DNA of 64,000 nt from Luteibacter sp. Sphag1AF (GCF_014192715.1 NZ_JACHYH010000002.1:186001-250000); one strand, 5' to 3'. Shown: positions 19,421 through 29,764, counted from the first letter of the stretch. Numbers and translations are program-made. Notes: generated from the letters alone by a model not told the origin.

Positions 19421-19762
19421 ATGAGCACTCATCCCCTCGCTTCCCAGCACTGCCAGCCGCGAAGCGGTGCCGAACACGCGCTGGATCGCGCCGCCATTGA
19501 GAAGCTGCTTCCCGAGGTCCCCGGCTGGACGGTAACGCCTGATGGCAAGGCGCTGGTCAAGGACTTCCGTTTCCACGATTTCCATCGCACGCTCGGCTTC
19601 ATCAATGCCGTGGGCTTCATGGCCAACCACGAAGACCACCACCCGGACATCGAAGCCGGCTACGGCCACTGCCACCTGCTGTGGTCGACCCACGACGTGG
19701 GCGGGCTGTCGCTGAACGACTTCATCTGCGCCGCCCGCACCGAGGCACTGATCGCCCGTTGA
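19421..19762 (+). CDS. phhB: Pterin-4a-carbinolamine dehydratase
   Basis: 113 aa. It recycles the tetrahydrobiopterin cofactor after aromatic hydroxylation. The active-site phrase NHEDHHPDIE and the pattern FRFHDFHRTLGFINAVGFMA are diagnostic. The start at 19421 was chosen over the longer frame, which runs antisense to nfuA. Its TGA overlaps the ATG of the next gene. Confidence 0.93.
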   Translation: MSTHPLASQHCQPRSGAEHALDRAAIEKLLPEVPGWTVTPDGKALVKDFRFHDFHRTLGFINAVGFMANHEDHHPDIEAGYGHCHLLWSTHDVGGLSLNDFICAARTEALIAR

Positions 19763-21159
19763 TGAGCGTGATCCGCGCCGGCCGCGCCCTCCTTCCGTGG
19801 ATCATTGCGGCAGCCATCCTGTGGCTGCTGCCCCTGCTGGCTGCACGGGTGGTTTCTCACGAACTGGTGGCTCAGAGCGAGCGCGAGACCGCCGCCTATG
19901 ACAGCGACTCATCGCCATGGGCGTGGTCATTCCGGCGCCCGGAAGACCTGGTGGCCTCACGCGCCTTCGGCGGCGGTCGCCTGGACAGGGTGCATGGCAG
20001 CCTGAAGGTGACGGCCGTGGCCGACACGCCAGTGGAGGTCGGCTTTCCCATGAGCCGCCCGGCGGACATCGTGGATCTATCGCGCCTGCGCCTGGACGTG
20101 ACGGCACCACCCGCCACCCCGATGACCCTGCTGGTGCGCGAGCACCTGAATACCCCGGCCGTCACGGCCACACTGCCGGCGAACGTGACAGCCCAACGCC
20201 CGTTCGAGGTGTCGCTGGGCAAACTCCCCTGGAAAGACGATGCCGGTCACGACGTGGCGTCGCCGAAGCGCGCGGCCATGCTCCGCCTCGTCCTGAATCT
20301 GCCCAAGGGCGGCTCAGCGGACCTGCATGCCGCCGCCCTTCTGCCCTTGAGCCCACTCCGCGCGACACCCGTGGCATTGCCCGCCCGGGGAAGCGCCGAA
20401 GCCCTGCTTCAATGGCGCGATCTCATCTGGGCCGGAGACCCTTCAGCCCGACTGGGCAGCATGCCGCTTCACGGCCGGGAACCCCGTGGGCCGGTGCTCG
20501 ACTGGTTGATCCTGGCGATCTATGCCTCGGCGCTGGTCGTCCTGACCCTGCGCCCCGTCCGGGGCCGTGGCGGGCAAATCGTGGAGGCGCTGGCCGCCGT
20601 GGCCGGCCCTCTCTGGCTGATCGCGGGCATGAGGCTCGGCCCCGTCGCCGTCCTGCCGGCAGGCATCTGCTTCTTGTGTGGGCTTGGATTCGGCGTCGGT
20701 CTGGCGATACGCAGGCGGCTTCCCGAATGGCATTGGCTGGGCAGTGCCCGCGCCATGGCGCTGCCGTTACTTGCGGTTCCCGCAGCCACGCTTGTGGTGG
20801 CGGCCTTTGGGCACGCGCTTGCCTGGCCCGCACCGGGGCGCGCACTTCTTTATGTGGCCTGGGCGTTGTTGCAGCAGTGGCTGATGCTGGCGGTGACTGC
20901 GGCCCTGCTTGACCGACTCGTTCCCCGCGCCTGGGCCGTACTGGCCGTGGCGACACTGTTCGCCCTGCTCCATACGCCCAACGGGCTGCTGATGCAGATG
21001 TGCTTCGTGGCCGAACTTGGCTGGGCGTGGTGCTTTCTGCGCTACCGCGCACTGGGCCCCATCGCGCTGGCCCACGCGGCCAGCGCCGTGTTGCTTCAGG
21101 CGGGCCTGGCCGGCGGGATACTGCGCTCGCTGGAAGTGAGCGCGCGGTTCCTCAACTGA
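19762..21159 (+). CDS. Polytopic membrane protein, possibly degenerate CPBP type
   Basis: 465 aa. One N-terminal membrane segment (LLPWIIAAAILWLLPLLAA), a long non-membrane part of about 220 residues, then about eight hydrophobic segments. The end contains FALLHTPNG and IALAHAASAVLLQ, which resemble the H-containing motifs of CPBP intramembrane proteases. I do not see the paired-Glu motif I (QQW stands near where it would be), so protease activity is doubtful. The start codon overlaps the phhB stop. Confidence 0.65.
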   Translation: MSVIRAGRALLPWIIAAAILWLLPLLAARVVSHELVAQSERETAAYDSDSSPWAWSFRRPEDLVASRAFGGGRLDRVHGSLKVTAVADTPVEVGFPMSRPADIVDLSRLRLDVTAPPATPMTLLVREHLNTPAVTATLPANVTAQRPFEVSLGKLPWKDDAGHDVASPKRAAMLRLVLNLPKGGSADLHAAALLPLSPLRATPVALPARGSAEALLQWRDLIWAGDPSARLGSMPLHGREPRGPVLDWLILAIYASALVVLTLRPVRGRGGQIVEALAAVAGPLWLIAGMRLGPVAVLPAGICFLCGLGFGVGLAIRRRLPEWHWLGSARAMALPLLAVPAATLVVAAFGHALAWPAPGRALLYVAWALLQQWLMLAVTAALLDRLVPRAWAVLAVATLFALLHTPNGLLMQMCFVAELGWAWCFLRYRALGPIALAHAASAVLLQAGLAGGILRSLEVSARFLN

Positions 21160-21169
21160 CGAACCGATC

Positions 21170-22114
21170 TCAGAGCTTGTCGAGAAAGGCCTTCAACTCG
21201 TCCGGCAGGGGCGAGGAAAAATCATAAGAGCGGCCGTCCAGCTCGAAGCTCATGTGCGACGCATGCAGGAACATCCGCTTCAGGCCCTTGGCCCGGAACT
21301 TCTTGTTGGCCTCTTCGTCGCCGTACTTCGGGTCGCCCGCCAGCGGGTGACCGATGGACTGCGCATGGACGCGGATCTGATGCGTGCGCCCCGTACCCAG
21401 AGTAGCCTCCATGAGGCGCGCTCCGGAGTATTGCTCCAGCTCGCGGAAGAAGGTCAGCGAAGGCTTGCCCGCATCGTCCACGCGGACCATACGCTCGCCG
21501 CCGTGCATCACTGACTTGAGCAGCGGCGCGTTGACGTCGAATTTTGCCTTGCGGGGATGACCCACCATCAGGCACATGTACTGCTTCACGACCTCATTGG
21601 TACGGATCAGCGCCTGCAGGCCGGTCAGGCCGGCCCGGGTACGGGCAAACACGAGGATGCCGCTGGTGTCCCGATCCAGGCGGTGGACCAGCTCCAGGTG
21701 CTCGGTGGGCCGGGCCGCCCGCAGAAGCTCGATGGCGCCGTGGCTGACGCCGCTGCCACCATGGGCCGCAATGCCCACGGGCTTGTCGATGACGAGGAAG
21801 TGCTTGTCTTCAAAGATGATCGAGTCGGTTACCGCGCGGACCATGCCTGTGGGGGCGGACCCGGTCGACTCCTTTTCAGCCACGCGCACCGGAGGAATGC
21901 GCAGCATGTCGCCCGCTGCCAGGCGTGTGTCGGGCTTGGCACGCTTGCCATTGATGCGCACCTGACCGGTGCGCAGAATCCGGTAGACCAGACTCTTGGG
22001 CACGCCTTTCAGGATGGTCATCAGGGCGTTATCCACCCTCTGCCCGTCTCGTTCCGGGCCGATTTCCAGCTGCCGTACACCTTGGCCGCCGTCGAGGGAA
22101 GTTGCCGTCTGCAT
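21170..22114 (-). CDS. rluC: RluC, 23S rRNA pseudouridine synthase
   Basis: 314 aa. An S4 RNA-binding domain (VPKSLVYRILRTGQVRING) is followed by the RluA-type catalytic core with HRLDRDTSGILVFA (catalytic Asp) and TGRTHQIRVHAQSIGHPLAGD. RluC modifies positions of helix 35/90 of 23S rRNA. The start at 22114 was preferred because the 74 residues upstream lie in the shared leader with rne. Divergent placement next to rne is common in gammaproteobacteria. Confidence 0.93.
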   Translation of the reverse strand: MQTATSLDGGQGVRQLEIGPERDGQRVDNALMTILKGVPKSLVYRILRTGQVRINGKRAKPDTRLAAGDMLRIPPVRVAEKESTGSAPTGMVRAVTDSIIFEDKHFLVIDKPVGIAAHGGSGVSHGAIELLRAARPTEHLELVHRLDRDTSGILVFARTRAGLTGLQALIRTNEVVKQYMCLMVGHPRKAKFDVNAPLLKSVMHGGERMVRVDDAGKPSLTFFRELEQYSGARLMEATLGTGRTHQIRVHAQSIGHPLAGDPKYGDEEANKKFRAKGLKRMFLHASHMSFELDGRSYDFSSPLPDELKAFLDKL

Positions 22115-22142
22115 TGATAAAACTCGAAATTGATAGGATACT
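22114..22142 (+). promoter_or_regulatory. Predicted sigma-70 promoter of rne
   Basis: TTGATA (22114-22119), 17 bp, GATACT (22137-22142) on the plus strand. It overlaps the rluC start codon. If used, it gives an rne leader of about 315 nt. Prediction by eye only. Confidence 0.45.
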
Positions 22143-22465
22143 CGGGGAGCGCCAAGCCCCGCCTGCGGAGTACATCCCTTTCGGGGCGCCCGTCCGCCAC
22201 GTCGGCGAGGATTGCGCCGAACCCGCCCCTTGGCGGTCGGTCGCAGCTCCCTTTCATCGTAACGGTTCGGGTCGCAGTTGTCCGGTAATTCCACAGGGAT
22301 GCGGGACCGGTTGCGAAGCGCAATGCCAAGAATCACGCCGGGACCAGGAATCGGTCACGGAACCTAAAGTCGCTTCACGCTTCACCGCTTGCGGCGCGTT
22401 CCCCGGCAGGCCGCCATAAGGCGCCACCGCGGCGCGCGGCCGCGCGGCAAGGCCGAGGAACTACA
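22143..22465 (+). promoter_or_regulatory. Long 5' leader of rne
   Basis: No credible gene in this stretch between rluC and rne. Long rne leaders are known in gammaproteobacteria to mediate RNase E autoregulation. The assignment here is by position. It is GC-rich with several short inverted repeats, but I cannot fold it reliably by eye. The rne ATG is preceded by GAGGAACTACA. Confidence 0.5.
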
Positions 22466-25400
22466 ATGAAACGCATGTTGATTAACGCGACTCAGCGCGA
22501 AGAGTTGCGCGTGGCCATCGTTGATGGCCAGAATCTTTACGATCTCGACATCGAAATCCCGTCCCGCGAGCAGAAAAAGGCCAATATCTACAAAGGCCGC
22601 ATCACCCGCGTCGAGCCCTCCCTTGAAGCCTGCTTCGTCGATTACGGCGCTGAGCGTCACGGCTTCCTCCCCCTGAAGGAAGTGTCCCGCGACTACTTCC
22701 TGGAAGGCGGAAAAGGCAACAACATCCGCGATCTTCTGAAGGAAGGTCAGGAAATCATCGTCCAGGTCGAGAAAGAAGAGCGCGGCAACAAGGGCGCTGC
22801 CCTGACCTCGTTCATCAGCCTGGCCGGCCGCTACATGGTGCTGATGCCCAACAACCCGCGTGCGGGTGGTGTGTCCCGTCGCATTGAAGGCGAAGATCGC
22901 CAGGCCCTCAAAGAGGCCATGGAGCACCTGAACGTCCCGGACGAAATGGGCCTGATCGTGCGTACCGCCGGCATGGGCCGCGACGCCGAAGAGCTCCAGT
23001 GGGACCTGGACTACCTGCTGCAGCTCTGGAAGTCGATTTCGTCGGCAGCCAACTCGCAGAAGGCCCCGTTCCTGATCTATCAGGAATCGAAGCTGTTCAT
23101 TCGCGCCCTGCGCGACTACCTGCGCAACGACATCGGCGAAATCCTCGTGGACGAGGAATCGCTGTTCAACGACGCACGTGATTTCGTCCAGCAGGTGATG
23201 CCCAACAACCTGCGCAAGCTCAAGCTGTATCAGGACCCGACGCCGCTCTTCTCGCGCTATCAGATCGAAACCCAGATCGAGAGCATCTTCGAGCGCAGCG
23301 TCCGCCTGCCCTCGGGCGGGTCGATCGTCATCGACCAGACCGAAGCGCTGACCGCCATCGACATCAACTCCTCGAAGGCCACCAAGGGCAGCGACATCGA
23401 GGAAACGGCGTTCAACACCAACTGCGAAGCGGCGGTGGAAATCGCTCGCCAGCTGCGCATCCGTGACGCTGGCGGCCTGATTGTCATCGACTTCATCGAC
23501 ATGGACAGCCCGCGCCACCAGCGCGAAGTCGAAGAGAAACTGAAGGAAGCCCTCAAGGCCGACCGCGCCCGCGTCCAGATTGGCCGCATCTCGCGCTTCG
23601 GCCTGCTGGAAATGTCGCGCCAGCGTCTTCGCCCGAGCCTCGGCGAAGCCACGCAGATCGTCTGCCCGCGTTGCGAAGGCCACGGCCACATCCGCAGCGT
23701 GGAATCGCTTGCCCTGTCGACCCTGCGCCTCATCGAAGAACACGCGATGAAGGAAAACACGGGACAGGTACTGGTCCAGTCGCCACCCGCCGTCGCCAAC
23801 TTCCTGCTCAACGAGAAGCGCGCCAGCGTGGTCGAGATCGAGCTGCGCCATGCCGTGCACGTGGTGGTGGTGGCCGACGACAAGCTGGAAACCCCGCACC
23901 TGGAAATCACCCGCATCCGCGAAGCGGACATGGGCGAGCACAGCAAGCCGAGCTACGAGCGCGTGACGCCCGTGTCTGCCACCGCGCTGCCCAAGATGGG
24001 TCAGGCGCTGGGCAGCGGCGAGCAGCCGCTGGTGACCGGCGTCGTGCCCTCCACGCCCGCGCCGGTGCGCGACGAAGCCGCCGAGGCTGTCGAGGCACCG
24101 GTAGCTGCCGCACGCCCCGCCAGGGCGCCCGCACAGAGCGGTGGCTTCTTTGCAGCCATCGCCGGCTGGTTCCGTCGCGCAACGGCCGCACAGCCGGAGG
24201 CCGACGCCGCACCGAAGCGTCAGGACAACCAGCCGCAGGCTCAGCGCGGCCAGCGTCGTGATCGTGATGACCGCGGCCAGGCCCAGGGCCGTGGCAACAA
24301 CAACCAGCAGCAGCGCCAGCAGCGCGGCGGCAAGGAACAGCAGGGTCGCGGCGGCAAGGATCAGCAGCCCAAGAGCGGCAAGCAGCCGCGTGCCGAGCGC
24401 GGTGAGCGTGCCGAGCGCCCGGAGCGCGACAACAGCCAGCAGCGCAACGCGCAGGCACAGGCCGGTGGTCGCCAGGGTCGTCAGGATCAACCGCAGCAGC
24501 AGGCCAGCGAGCCGCGCAAGCAGCAGGCACAGCAGCAGCCCAAGGCCGAGCGCCAGCAGCAGCCGCGCCCGTCCGCCGAAAAGCTTCCGGCTGCCGCCGC
24601 CACTGCCGAGGCGGTGATCGACAAGGACAAGCTTGTCGTCGTCTCCGCCGGTGATGACGCCGTCCATGGCGATACCTCCATCGTGGACGTCAACAACGCC
24701 TCTGCTCCCACCGATGGCACCAAGGACACCGAGGGTGGCCAGCGCCGTCGTCGTGGCCGTCGTGGTGGCCGTCGCCGCCGTCGCCAGGATGAGACGGGTG
24801 CAACGAATGCCGGCTCCGCCGATGGTTCCGATTTCGACGACGAAGACGGTGTCGACGAGGGCGAAACCTCGAACGAAGCACCGCGCAAAACCGAACGCGT
24901 CAGCGCCAGCGTCCCGCCGGTTCTGGACACGGCCGCTGCATCCGAAGCCGCTTTCGCGGTGGAAGCCCCCACGTCTGCCGCTGCCACGCGCCCGTCGCGT
25001 GACGCCGACAGCAAGCCCGTTGTGCCCGCACCGGTACTGAGCCTGCCGCCGCTGCCGCCCATTCCGGGCAGCACGCCGCCGAAGGCGAACGCTGCGGCCA
25101 CGCCTGCGCCCATCAGGCCGGCCCCGGTGGCCACGGCCACGCCTGCCGATGCCGCCGACGCCCGCACGACCGAGCGCGACCAGACCGAGTCCACAGCTCC
25201 GCTGGCCGAGGCCACGCGCCCGGCTGCGCCCGTCGTCGCCCCGACGCCGGCCGCTCCGGCGGTTGAAGCTCCGGTGACGCCGGCTCCGGTGGAGAAGATC
25301 GAGGCATCGTCCGCTCCGGCTGAAGAAGCCCCGAAGCGCACGCCCGCTCCGATCGAAACACCGACGCCGACCGCCAAGGCTCCGGATACTGCCGTTCACG

Positions 25401-26029
25401 CAGAACCCGAAGTGAAGGCACCCACGCCCGTCATGCCCGAAGCCAAGGCTCCGGTGGCTGCGGCTCCGACGCCGGTGGCCACGCCGGTTTCGAGTGAGGC
25501 TCCGGCCGTCGCCGCAACTGCCGCTCCGTCGCATGCCGCCAAGGAAGTCAGCGAAGCCGCACCGGCTGCGGTTGCACCGCCCACGCCTGCGCCGACACCC
25601 GCCCCGACTGCCGAAGCTGCAAAGCCGGTGGCCGAGCCGGTGAAGGCTGAAGCGCCGAAAACGCCTGCCATCGAGCCGGTGGTTGTCAGCGAAAAGCCCG
25701 CCTCGCCGCTGGACGCTCCCGCTCGTGGCATGCTCCCGGACGCAGACGAAAGCACCGACGCTGCCGCACCCGTGACCACGCCGGCGCCCGTTTCCAGGCA
25801 GGTTCAGCCGGTGGAAACCAAGGCGCCCGTCGTGGCCGCGCCGGAAGCGCCGAAGACTTCGCCGGCCCCCGTCGTCGTTGCCCCGGTCGCGCCGAAGGCA
25901 CCGGAAGCACCGGTCAGCTCCGACGTGAAGGTATCTGCGCCCGCGTGGACGCCGCCTGCCCAGGGTGATCTCCTGACGCGTCCGCGCCAGGAACCGACGG
26001 ATGTACGGGACCCGTCGAAGGAAGACTGA
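22466..26029 (+). CDS. rne: Ribonuclease E
   Basis: 1187 aa. The N-terminal catalytic half carries an S1 domain ([19 protein letters not shown]), the DNase I-like region with [13 protein letters not shown] and VIDFIDMD (metal-binding Asp residues), and the zinc link [12 protein letters not shown]. The C-terminal half is long, Ala/Pro-rich and disordered. It has a Gln/Arg-rich block and an Arg cluster ([14 protein letters not shown]) expected to bind RNA and degradosome partners. Essential in RNA turnover and rRNA processing. Confidence 0.98.
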   Translation: MKRMLINATQREELRVAIVDGQNLYDLDIEIPSREQKKANIYKGRITRVEPSLEACFVDYGAERHGFLPLKEVSRDYFLEGGKGNNIRDLLKEGQEIIVQVEKEERGNKGAALTSFISLAGRYMVLMPNNPRAGGVSRRIEGEDRQALKEAMEHLNVPDEMGLIVRTAGMGRDAEELQWDLDYLLQLWKSISSAANSQKAPFLIYQESKLFIRALRDYLRNDIGEILVDEESLFNDARDFVQQVMPNNLRKLKLYQDPTPLFSRYQIETQIESIFERSVRLPSGGSIVIDQTEALTAIDINSSKATKGSDIEETAFNTNCEAAVEIARQLRIRDAGGLIVIDFIDMDSPRHQREVEEKLKEALKADRARVQIGRISRFGLLEMSRQRLRPSLGEATQIVCPRCEGHGHIRSVESLALSTLRLIEEHAMKENTGQVLVQSPPAVANFLLNEKRASVVEIELRHAVHVVVVADDKLETPHLEITRIREADMGEHSKPSYERVTPVSATALPKMGQALGSGEQPLVTGVVPSTPAPVRDEAAEAVEAPVAAARPARAPAQSGGFFAAIAGWFRRATAAQPEADAAPKRQDNQPQAQRGQRRDRDDRGQAQGRGNNNQQQRQQRGGKEQQGRGGKDQQPKSGKQPRAERGERAERPERDNSQQRNAQAQAGGRQGRQDQPQQQASEPRKQQAQQQPKAERQQQPRPSAEKLPAAAATAEAVIDKDKLVVVSAGDDAVHGDTSIVDVNNASAPTDGTKDTEGGQRRRRGRRGGRRRRRQDETGATNAGSADGSDFDDEDGVDEGETSNEAPRKTERVSASVPPVLDTAAASEAAFAVEAPTSAAATRPSRDADSKPVVPAPVLSLPPLPPIPGSTPPKANAAATPAPIRPAPVATATPADAADARTTERDQTESTAPLAEATRPAAPVVAPTPAAPAVEAPVTPAPVEKIEASSAPAEEAPKRTPAPIETPTPTAKAPDTAVHAEPEVKAPTPVMPEAKAPVAAAPTPVATPVSSEAPAVAATAAPSHAAKEVSEAAPAAVAPPTPAPTPAPTAEAAKPVAEPVKAEAPKTPAIEPVVVSEKPASPLDAPARGMLPDADESTDAAAPVTTPAPVSRQVQPVETKAPVVAAPEAPKTSPAPVVVAPVAPKAPEAPVSSDVKVSAPAWTPPAQGDLLTRPRQEPTDVRDPSKED

Positions 26030-26105
26030 TCGCCCAGTCTCCGTGCCCGTCCTGATTTAGGTTGACACCTGCAAGGACGGTATAGCAGCAGGCTGGTACT
26101 GCCGA

Positions 26106-26142
26106 AAGAACGCCCGATGAGGTCCATCGGGCGTTCTTCATT
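26106..26142 (+). terminator. Possible terminator for rne inside the IS remnant
   Basis: Inverted repeat GAACGCCCGATG / CATCGGGCGTTC with a 5-base loop, followed by TTCATTTT. It lies inside the left part of the IS remnant, so it may be a coincidence of the transposase sequence, but it is placed correctly to end the rne transcript. Confidence 0.45.
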
Positions 26143-26660
26143 TTGGCGGTAGGTGAGGACGCTCGTGGTTGTAGATAGCCACCGACTCCCTGACCATCTG
26201 TCGGGCCTGTCGCAGATCAGCCGGCCGTTGCAGCGGCAACTCCCCTTTCCTGCTGGGCGCGACCAGCAAGCGGGCACCCCCCGGCAGCGCAAACAGGGCA
26301 TCACGTCCCAGCCGATGCCGATACGAGGCTTGCGCAGCCGTACCTCCTGCACCTGGCCCACCACCGTGGCGCTGCGAACCGCGCGATCCGCTTGTCGTCG
26401 ACAGTGCTGGTAATACCCTTGCCGGCTCCAAGCCGGGGACGGGCTTTTGCGCGAGGACTTGCCCAAAGGCTTTTTTACGCGACCCATGACGCACTTTTGG
26501 TCCAGTCGTGCCGACCATGCTCGCGCAGCCACACCAGCACCGTCGAGCGCCCCTGGATCCCATAGCGTGACTGCGCCTGCTTATCGGTCAGCTCGCCTTT
26601 TTCCACCTGCGCCGCCACGGACCATGTAAAGGCCAGGGTGTAATCACGCTGCGTTCGTTT
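26138..26660 (-). pseudogene. IS3-type transposase remnant (orfA/orfB fragments)
   Basis: Frame-disrupted remains within the 26049-26720 element. The N-terminal OrfA part (about 26500-26660) is joined to the last part of OrfB, ending around IYNHERPH near 26150. The DDE residues of the central region are not present apart from the final helix. It is not expected to be functional. Confidence 0.75.
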
Positions 26661-26937
26661 GACCCTGAATTCACGGACTCGCCTTTTCTTGAGGGAAAAG
26701 GTGTCAGCTCATTTCAGGACGGGCCACCGGACGTAAAGGCGAGGTCGCGTCGCGCCTGCATGAGTAAATGCTCAATCTCATCACCCAACCATGTTCCGCA
26801 AAATCCGTGGACGCCCGTTGGCGGGGGGCGAGTTCGGGGGCGCAGGACGCTCGCGAAAATACGTCACTCCAACCCCAAAACAAAAAAGCGCCGGACAAGC
26901 CGACGCTCTTCACTTCACAACATTGGGCTGCGTTTTA

Positions 26938-27591
26938 TCAGGCACCGACCTGATGGTTATGGGTATCCAGAAGCCCATGCACGGTCATCAGATGCGCCAG
27001 GCCGACGATGTGATCGACGTGCAGTTTTTCCATCAGACGCTGCTTGTAGGTCGATACTGTTTTCGGACTTAGATTCAGACGGTCACCGATCATCGTGAGC
27101 GGCATGCCGCGCACCAGCATCATGGCCACTTCCATCTCGCGACTGGAGAGGCTGTCGAAAGGTGAATCAGACCCGTCCAGCGTGGCCAACGCCAGCTGCT
27201 GAGCCACGGAAGGCGCCAGATAACGCTTGCCGGAAGCTACCTGACGGACAGCCGACATGAGCTCTTCAGCGGAGCAGGCCTTGGTGAGATAGCCGAGTGC
27301 ACCGGCATCCAGAAGACGCTTCGGAAAGCGCGCGTCATCGACCACCGTCAGAATCACTACATTCGTACGAAGCTTGGCGCGGACAATGCGCTCGGTCAGC
27401 TCCACGCCGCTCATGCCGGGCATATGCACGTCAATCAGCGCGAGATCAGGGCCTGTTGAACGAATCAGGCGCATGCCCTCTTCGGCCGTGCCCGCTTCGC
27501 CACGTATCCGCACGTCGGGGTGCTGTTGCAAAATCATCCTGAAGCCGGTGCGTACCAGCTCGTGGTCATCAACGAGTACCACGTTAATCAT
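26938..27591 (-). CDS. LuxR/FixJ-type response regulator, GacA/UvrY-like
   Basis: 217 aa. The receiver domain has the acidic pair VLVDDHELVR, phosphoacceptor Asp in LALIDVHMPGMSG, and Lys in GYLTKACS. The C-terminal helix-turn-helix is SSREMEVAMMLVRG with LSPKTVSTYKQRLMEKL. Length and sequence resemble GacA/UvrY, which controls small RNAs of the Csr system in other gammaproteobacteria. No sensor kinase is adjacent, as is common for this family. Confidence 0.88.
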   Translation of the reverse strand: MINVVLVDDHELVRTGFRMILQQHPDVRIRGEAGTAEEGMRLIRSTGPDLALIDVHMPGMSGVELTERIVRAKLRTNVVILTVVDDARFPKRLLDAGALGYLTKACSAEELMSAVRQVASGKRYLAPSVAQQLALATLDGSDSPFDSLSSREMEVAMMLVRGMPLTMIGDRLNLSPKTVSTYKQRLMEKLHVDHIVGLAHLMTVHGLLDTHNHQVGA

Positions 27592-27899
27592 ACGATTGCC
27601 CTCCCTGGGCCGACTGTATATCGGTTACGCCCGACTGGGCCGGAAATTGACAGGTCCGGCATACAATGCCAGATGTGCAGGGCCGACAGCCAGCGCCCCG
27701 ACATCATCGTCGTTAGCCTTGTCACTCAATAGCGGCCAGCGCCTACGCACTTGCGTGACACGGCCTGAGGATCGTGTCATCTTCTCCCCCAGCGGCTCGC
27801 ACGGGATTATGCCGCGCCCGTCTGTCGGTTTTACGACAGGATACTTCGGGTTCGGAGACGTCAGGCTCACCGGCCCGGTTAACGACAAGGAAGGCATAC
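27592..27899. other. Intergenic region between the regulator and a small gene
   Basis: 308 bp with no credible reading frame. It should contain the promoters of the divergent regulator gene and of the gene at 27900. I see no clear operator, RNA gene or terminator. Confidence 0.5.
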
Positions 27900-28178
27900 A
27901 TGGAAGATTCTCCCTACCTGCGCGGCTCACTGGCTGCTGCCCAATCTGCTCTTGAACTCGCTCTGGCCACTCATCCGCATCCGGAAACCGTCATCCAGGC
28001 GGTCTCCGAGGCCATGACGACGTATCGGCCTGACGACGATCTGGGCGATGTACGCGCCTTTGCCGAAGGCTGGATGGCCGTACTCGTACCCCTGCTGACC
28101 GAGCAGGCGCTGCGCGACAGCTTCTACAACTCCCCTGACGCAGTCGCCCTGCCACGCGGGCGCCGCACGCACCACTGA
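27900..28178 (+). CDS. Hypothetical protein
   Basis: 92 aa. Acidic N-terminus (MEDSPYLRGSLAAAQSALEL), predicted helical, no membrane segment or signal. The ATG at 27900 follows AAGGCATAC, a plausible ribosome-binding site. I do not recognise the family. It is divergent from the response regulator. Confidence 0.55.
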   Translation: MEDSPYLRGSLAAAQSALELALATHPHPETVIQAVSEAMTTYRPDDDLGDVRAFAEGWMAVLVPLLTEQALRDSFYNSPDAVALPRGRRTHH

Positions 28179-28271
28179 GCACGGCACGCTCACGAGGCGC
28201 CTACGCCGCCGTCAGGGCACAGGCGCCATGGTTCTCCTCAAGGCAATCGTGCCCTTGCAAGGAGATCCGTT

Positions 28272-28436
28272 ATGGCGAACGAAAAAAATCGTCCCCCGGC
28301 TGTGCCCGGTCAGGAAGCTGACGCCGAGGCCCGTCGAAAGGATGACCGGAATCCTGACCGGCAAACGCCCACCGACTCGTCAGGCGATGCGCTGGACGGT
28401 ACCGGCGAAGACAACCACAAAGCAGACAGAAGCTGA
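28272..28436 (+). CDS. Small hydrophilic protein
   Basis: 54 aa. It is strongly charged and rich in Asp, Arg, Pro and Glu (ADAEARRKDDRNPDRQ), probably disordered. A strong Shine-Dalgarno AAGGAG lies 8 bases before the ATG, which supports a real gene. It is followed directly by a perfect 28-bp palindrome. Function unknown. Composition recalls small stress-induced proteins, but that is only an impression. Confidence 0.6.
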   Translation: MANEKNRPPAVPGQEADAEARRKDDRNPDRQTPTDSSGDALDGTGEDNHKADRS

Positions 28437-28442
28437 CCTTTC

Positions 28443-28470
28443 CGCGCGCACGGCACGTGCCGTGCGCGCG
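28443..28470. repeat. Perfect 28-bp palindrome
   Basis: Two 14-bp arms (CGCGCGCACGGCAC and its complement) with no spacer, flanked by CTTT on the left and AAAG on the right. It lies 6 bp after the stop of the small gene. It may act as a terminator hairpin without a long U-tract, or as a binding site. Confidence 0.65.
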
Positions 28471-28648
28471 AAAGACCAGTATGGACCGCGAGGACACTGG
28501 CAACAGTTTCGCCAGAAACCAGTCGCGTGCGATTTCTGACCGGTGTCGTTCGCTGCGACACCCACGGCAATGCCAGGGCGAAATTTCTGAAGCTGAAATG
28601 CGACGCCGACCAACTGCGCGAGCCTGTCGCAACACGAAGCGACGTTCG

Positions 28649-29674
28649 TCAGTTGTAGCTCATGTTGAGCCGGACCTGGCTTTCCACAGCGCCTTTACCG
28701 ACCGACGCCCCGGTTTTGTAGTACTGCGCTTTTAATGGCAACGTCGCGCTACCGCCCGTGATCGTGACCCGACGTGAGTTGTTGGTTCCATTGGCACCGA
28801 TGGTTTCGTCTGCACCGGTAAACAGGCGGATGCCTACCCCCGTTGCACCACCCACGCTTGTGTTTTTGAAGATGAGCGGGTTTGCAGGGTCCGGAGTGCC
28901 ATTGGCAAAAGTGAAGGTCGCAGCGATCGCCCCCAGACGGCATTGATCTGCGCGAATGCTGAATTCCGTGGTGCCAATACCCGGCGTATCACGAAAATCG
29001 TGCGCTCTCACCGGATTGAGCTTCACCCGCTTATTCAGATCGCCCACGCTGATATCACACGTGGGATTTTCAACGATGACCTGACCCCATCCGTTATTGA
29101 ACTCGATAGCCGTCTGAGTGGCGACAACGGTGGCATGCGAGATCGCGGAGGCCCCTAATGGCGTGTTCAGAGTGCCTCCACTGCCCACGCTCTCGCGCGT
29201 TCTGTAGTAGTCGATCTGAATGCGCCTTTCGCGCGGCGGCAAAGGGCGACCCGTTCCATCCATCGTGAAATACCAGTCGATCCCAAAATAGACGTGAGAA
29301 TGAGTCCAGTATTTGCCGGTGTCCGGATCCTTCACGGTAAATCCGACTCCCGAAATGTTCGTTCGTTGAATCGGCATGTTCTCACTGTTGAAGGAACCTG
29401 AGAACGTGGGGGTATAAACCATGACCGGCCCGGGGTTCACGTTGGAGTCGTATGGATCACAACGGAAGCCATCAGCGGAATAGGTCTTCGTTTCGCTCCA
29501 CAGAACCTTTCCAATCGGATCGTACTGACTTACCTTGATTTTTGGTGATGTAAACAGGACGTAGATGCCCAAGCCCACGACACGGCAAGACGCGGCTTGA
29601 ACGATACATGGTGCGCACAACAGCACCAGACAAAGCGACCTGCGAAAAAACACCAAATCAAACGTGAGCACCAT
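28649..29674 (-). CDS. Fimbrial tip adhesin/minor pilin, last gene of the operon
   Basis: 341 aa. A signal peptide (LCLVLLCAPCIVQA) precedes an N-terminal domain of about 180 residues with Cys residues, which may be the receptor-binding part. The C-terminal half has pilin character (NPTCDISVGDLNKRVKL, ATFTFANGTPDPANP) and ends in VRLNMSYN, a typical donor-strand partner end. I prefer the second Met (29674), 5 bases after AGAGG. The open frame continues upstream to the TAG of the preceding gene without another stop. Confidence 0.78.
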   Translation of the reverse strand: MVLTFDLVFFRRSLCLVLLCAPCIVQAASCRVVGLGIYVLFTSPKIKVSQYDPIGKVLWSETKTYSADGFRCDPYDSNVNPGPVMVYTPTFSGSFNSENMPIQRTNISGVGFTVKDPDTGKYWTHSHVYFGIDWYFTMDGTGRPLPPRERRIQIDYYRTRESVGSGGTLNTPLGASAISHATVVATQTAIEFNNGWGQVIVENPTCDISVGDLNKRVKLNPVRAHDFRDTPGIGTTEFSIRADQCRLGAIAATFTFANGTPDPANPLIFKNTSVGGATGVGIRLFTGADETIGANGTNNSRRVTITGGSATLPLKAQYYKTGASVGKGAVESQVRLNMSYN

Positions 29675-29764
29675 CATTACCTCTGACAAAAAGGGGCTGC
29701 CAACTTGCTGGCGCGATCCCGATGTCTGCGCCAGCACGATGCATCTGCGCAGACGAAAACGTCG

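Larger units (their letters stand above)
26049..26720 (-). mobile_element. Internally deleted IS3-family element
   Basis: Imperfect 22-bp terminal inverted repeats bound the element: 26049-26070 (GTCCTGA...TGACACCT) and 26699-26720 (AGGTGTCA...TCAGGAC). Inside, on the minus strand, are pieces of an OrfA-like helix-turn-helix protein (ELTDKQAQSRYGIQGRSTV, WLREHGRHDW) and the C-terminal end of an IS3 transposase (RQMVRESVAIYNHERPH). The central catalytic part is missing and the frames are broken. At 672 bp it is about half of a normal IS3 element, so it cannot move by itself. Confidence 0.8.

Noticed and set aside
24300-24600. Repetitive stretch in rne as a tandem repeat or CRISPR-like array
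   Set aside because: It is the Gln/Arg/Gly-rich coding part of the disordered RNase E tail. No regular repeat-spacer pattern.
22382-25534. Long minus-strand frame (1050 codons) opposite rne
   Set aside because: It mirrors the Ala/Pro-rich RNase E tail, giving repetitive Gly/Arg/Leu sequence. RNase E is unambiguous.
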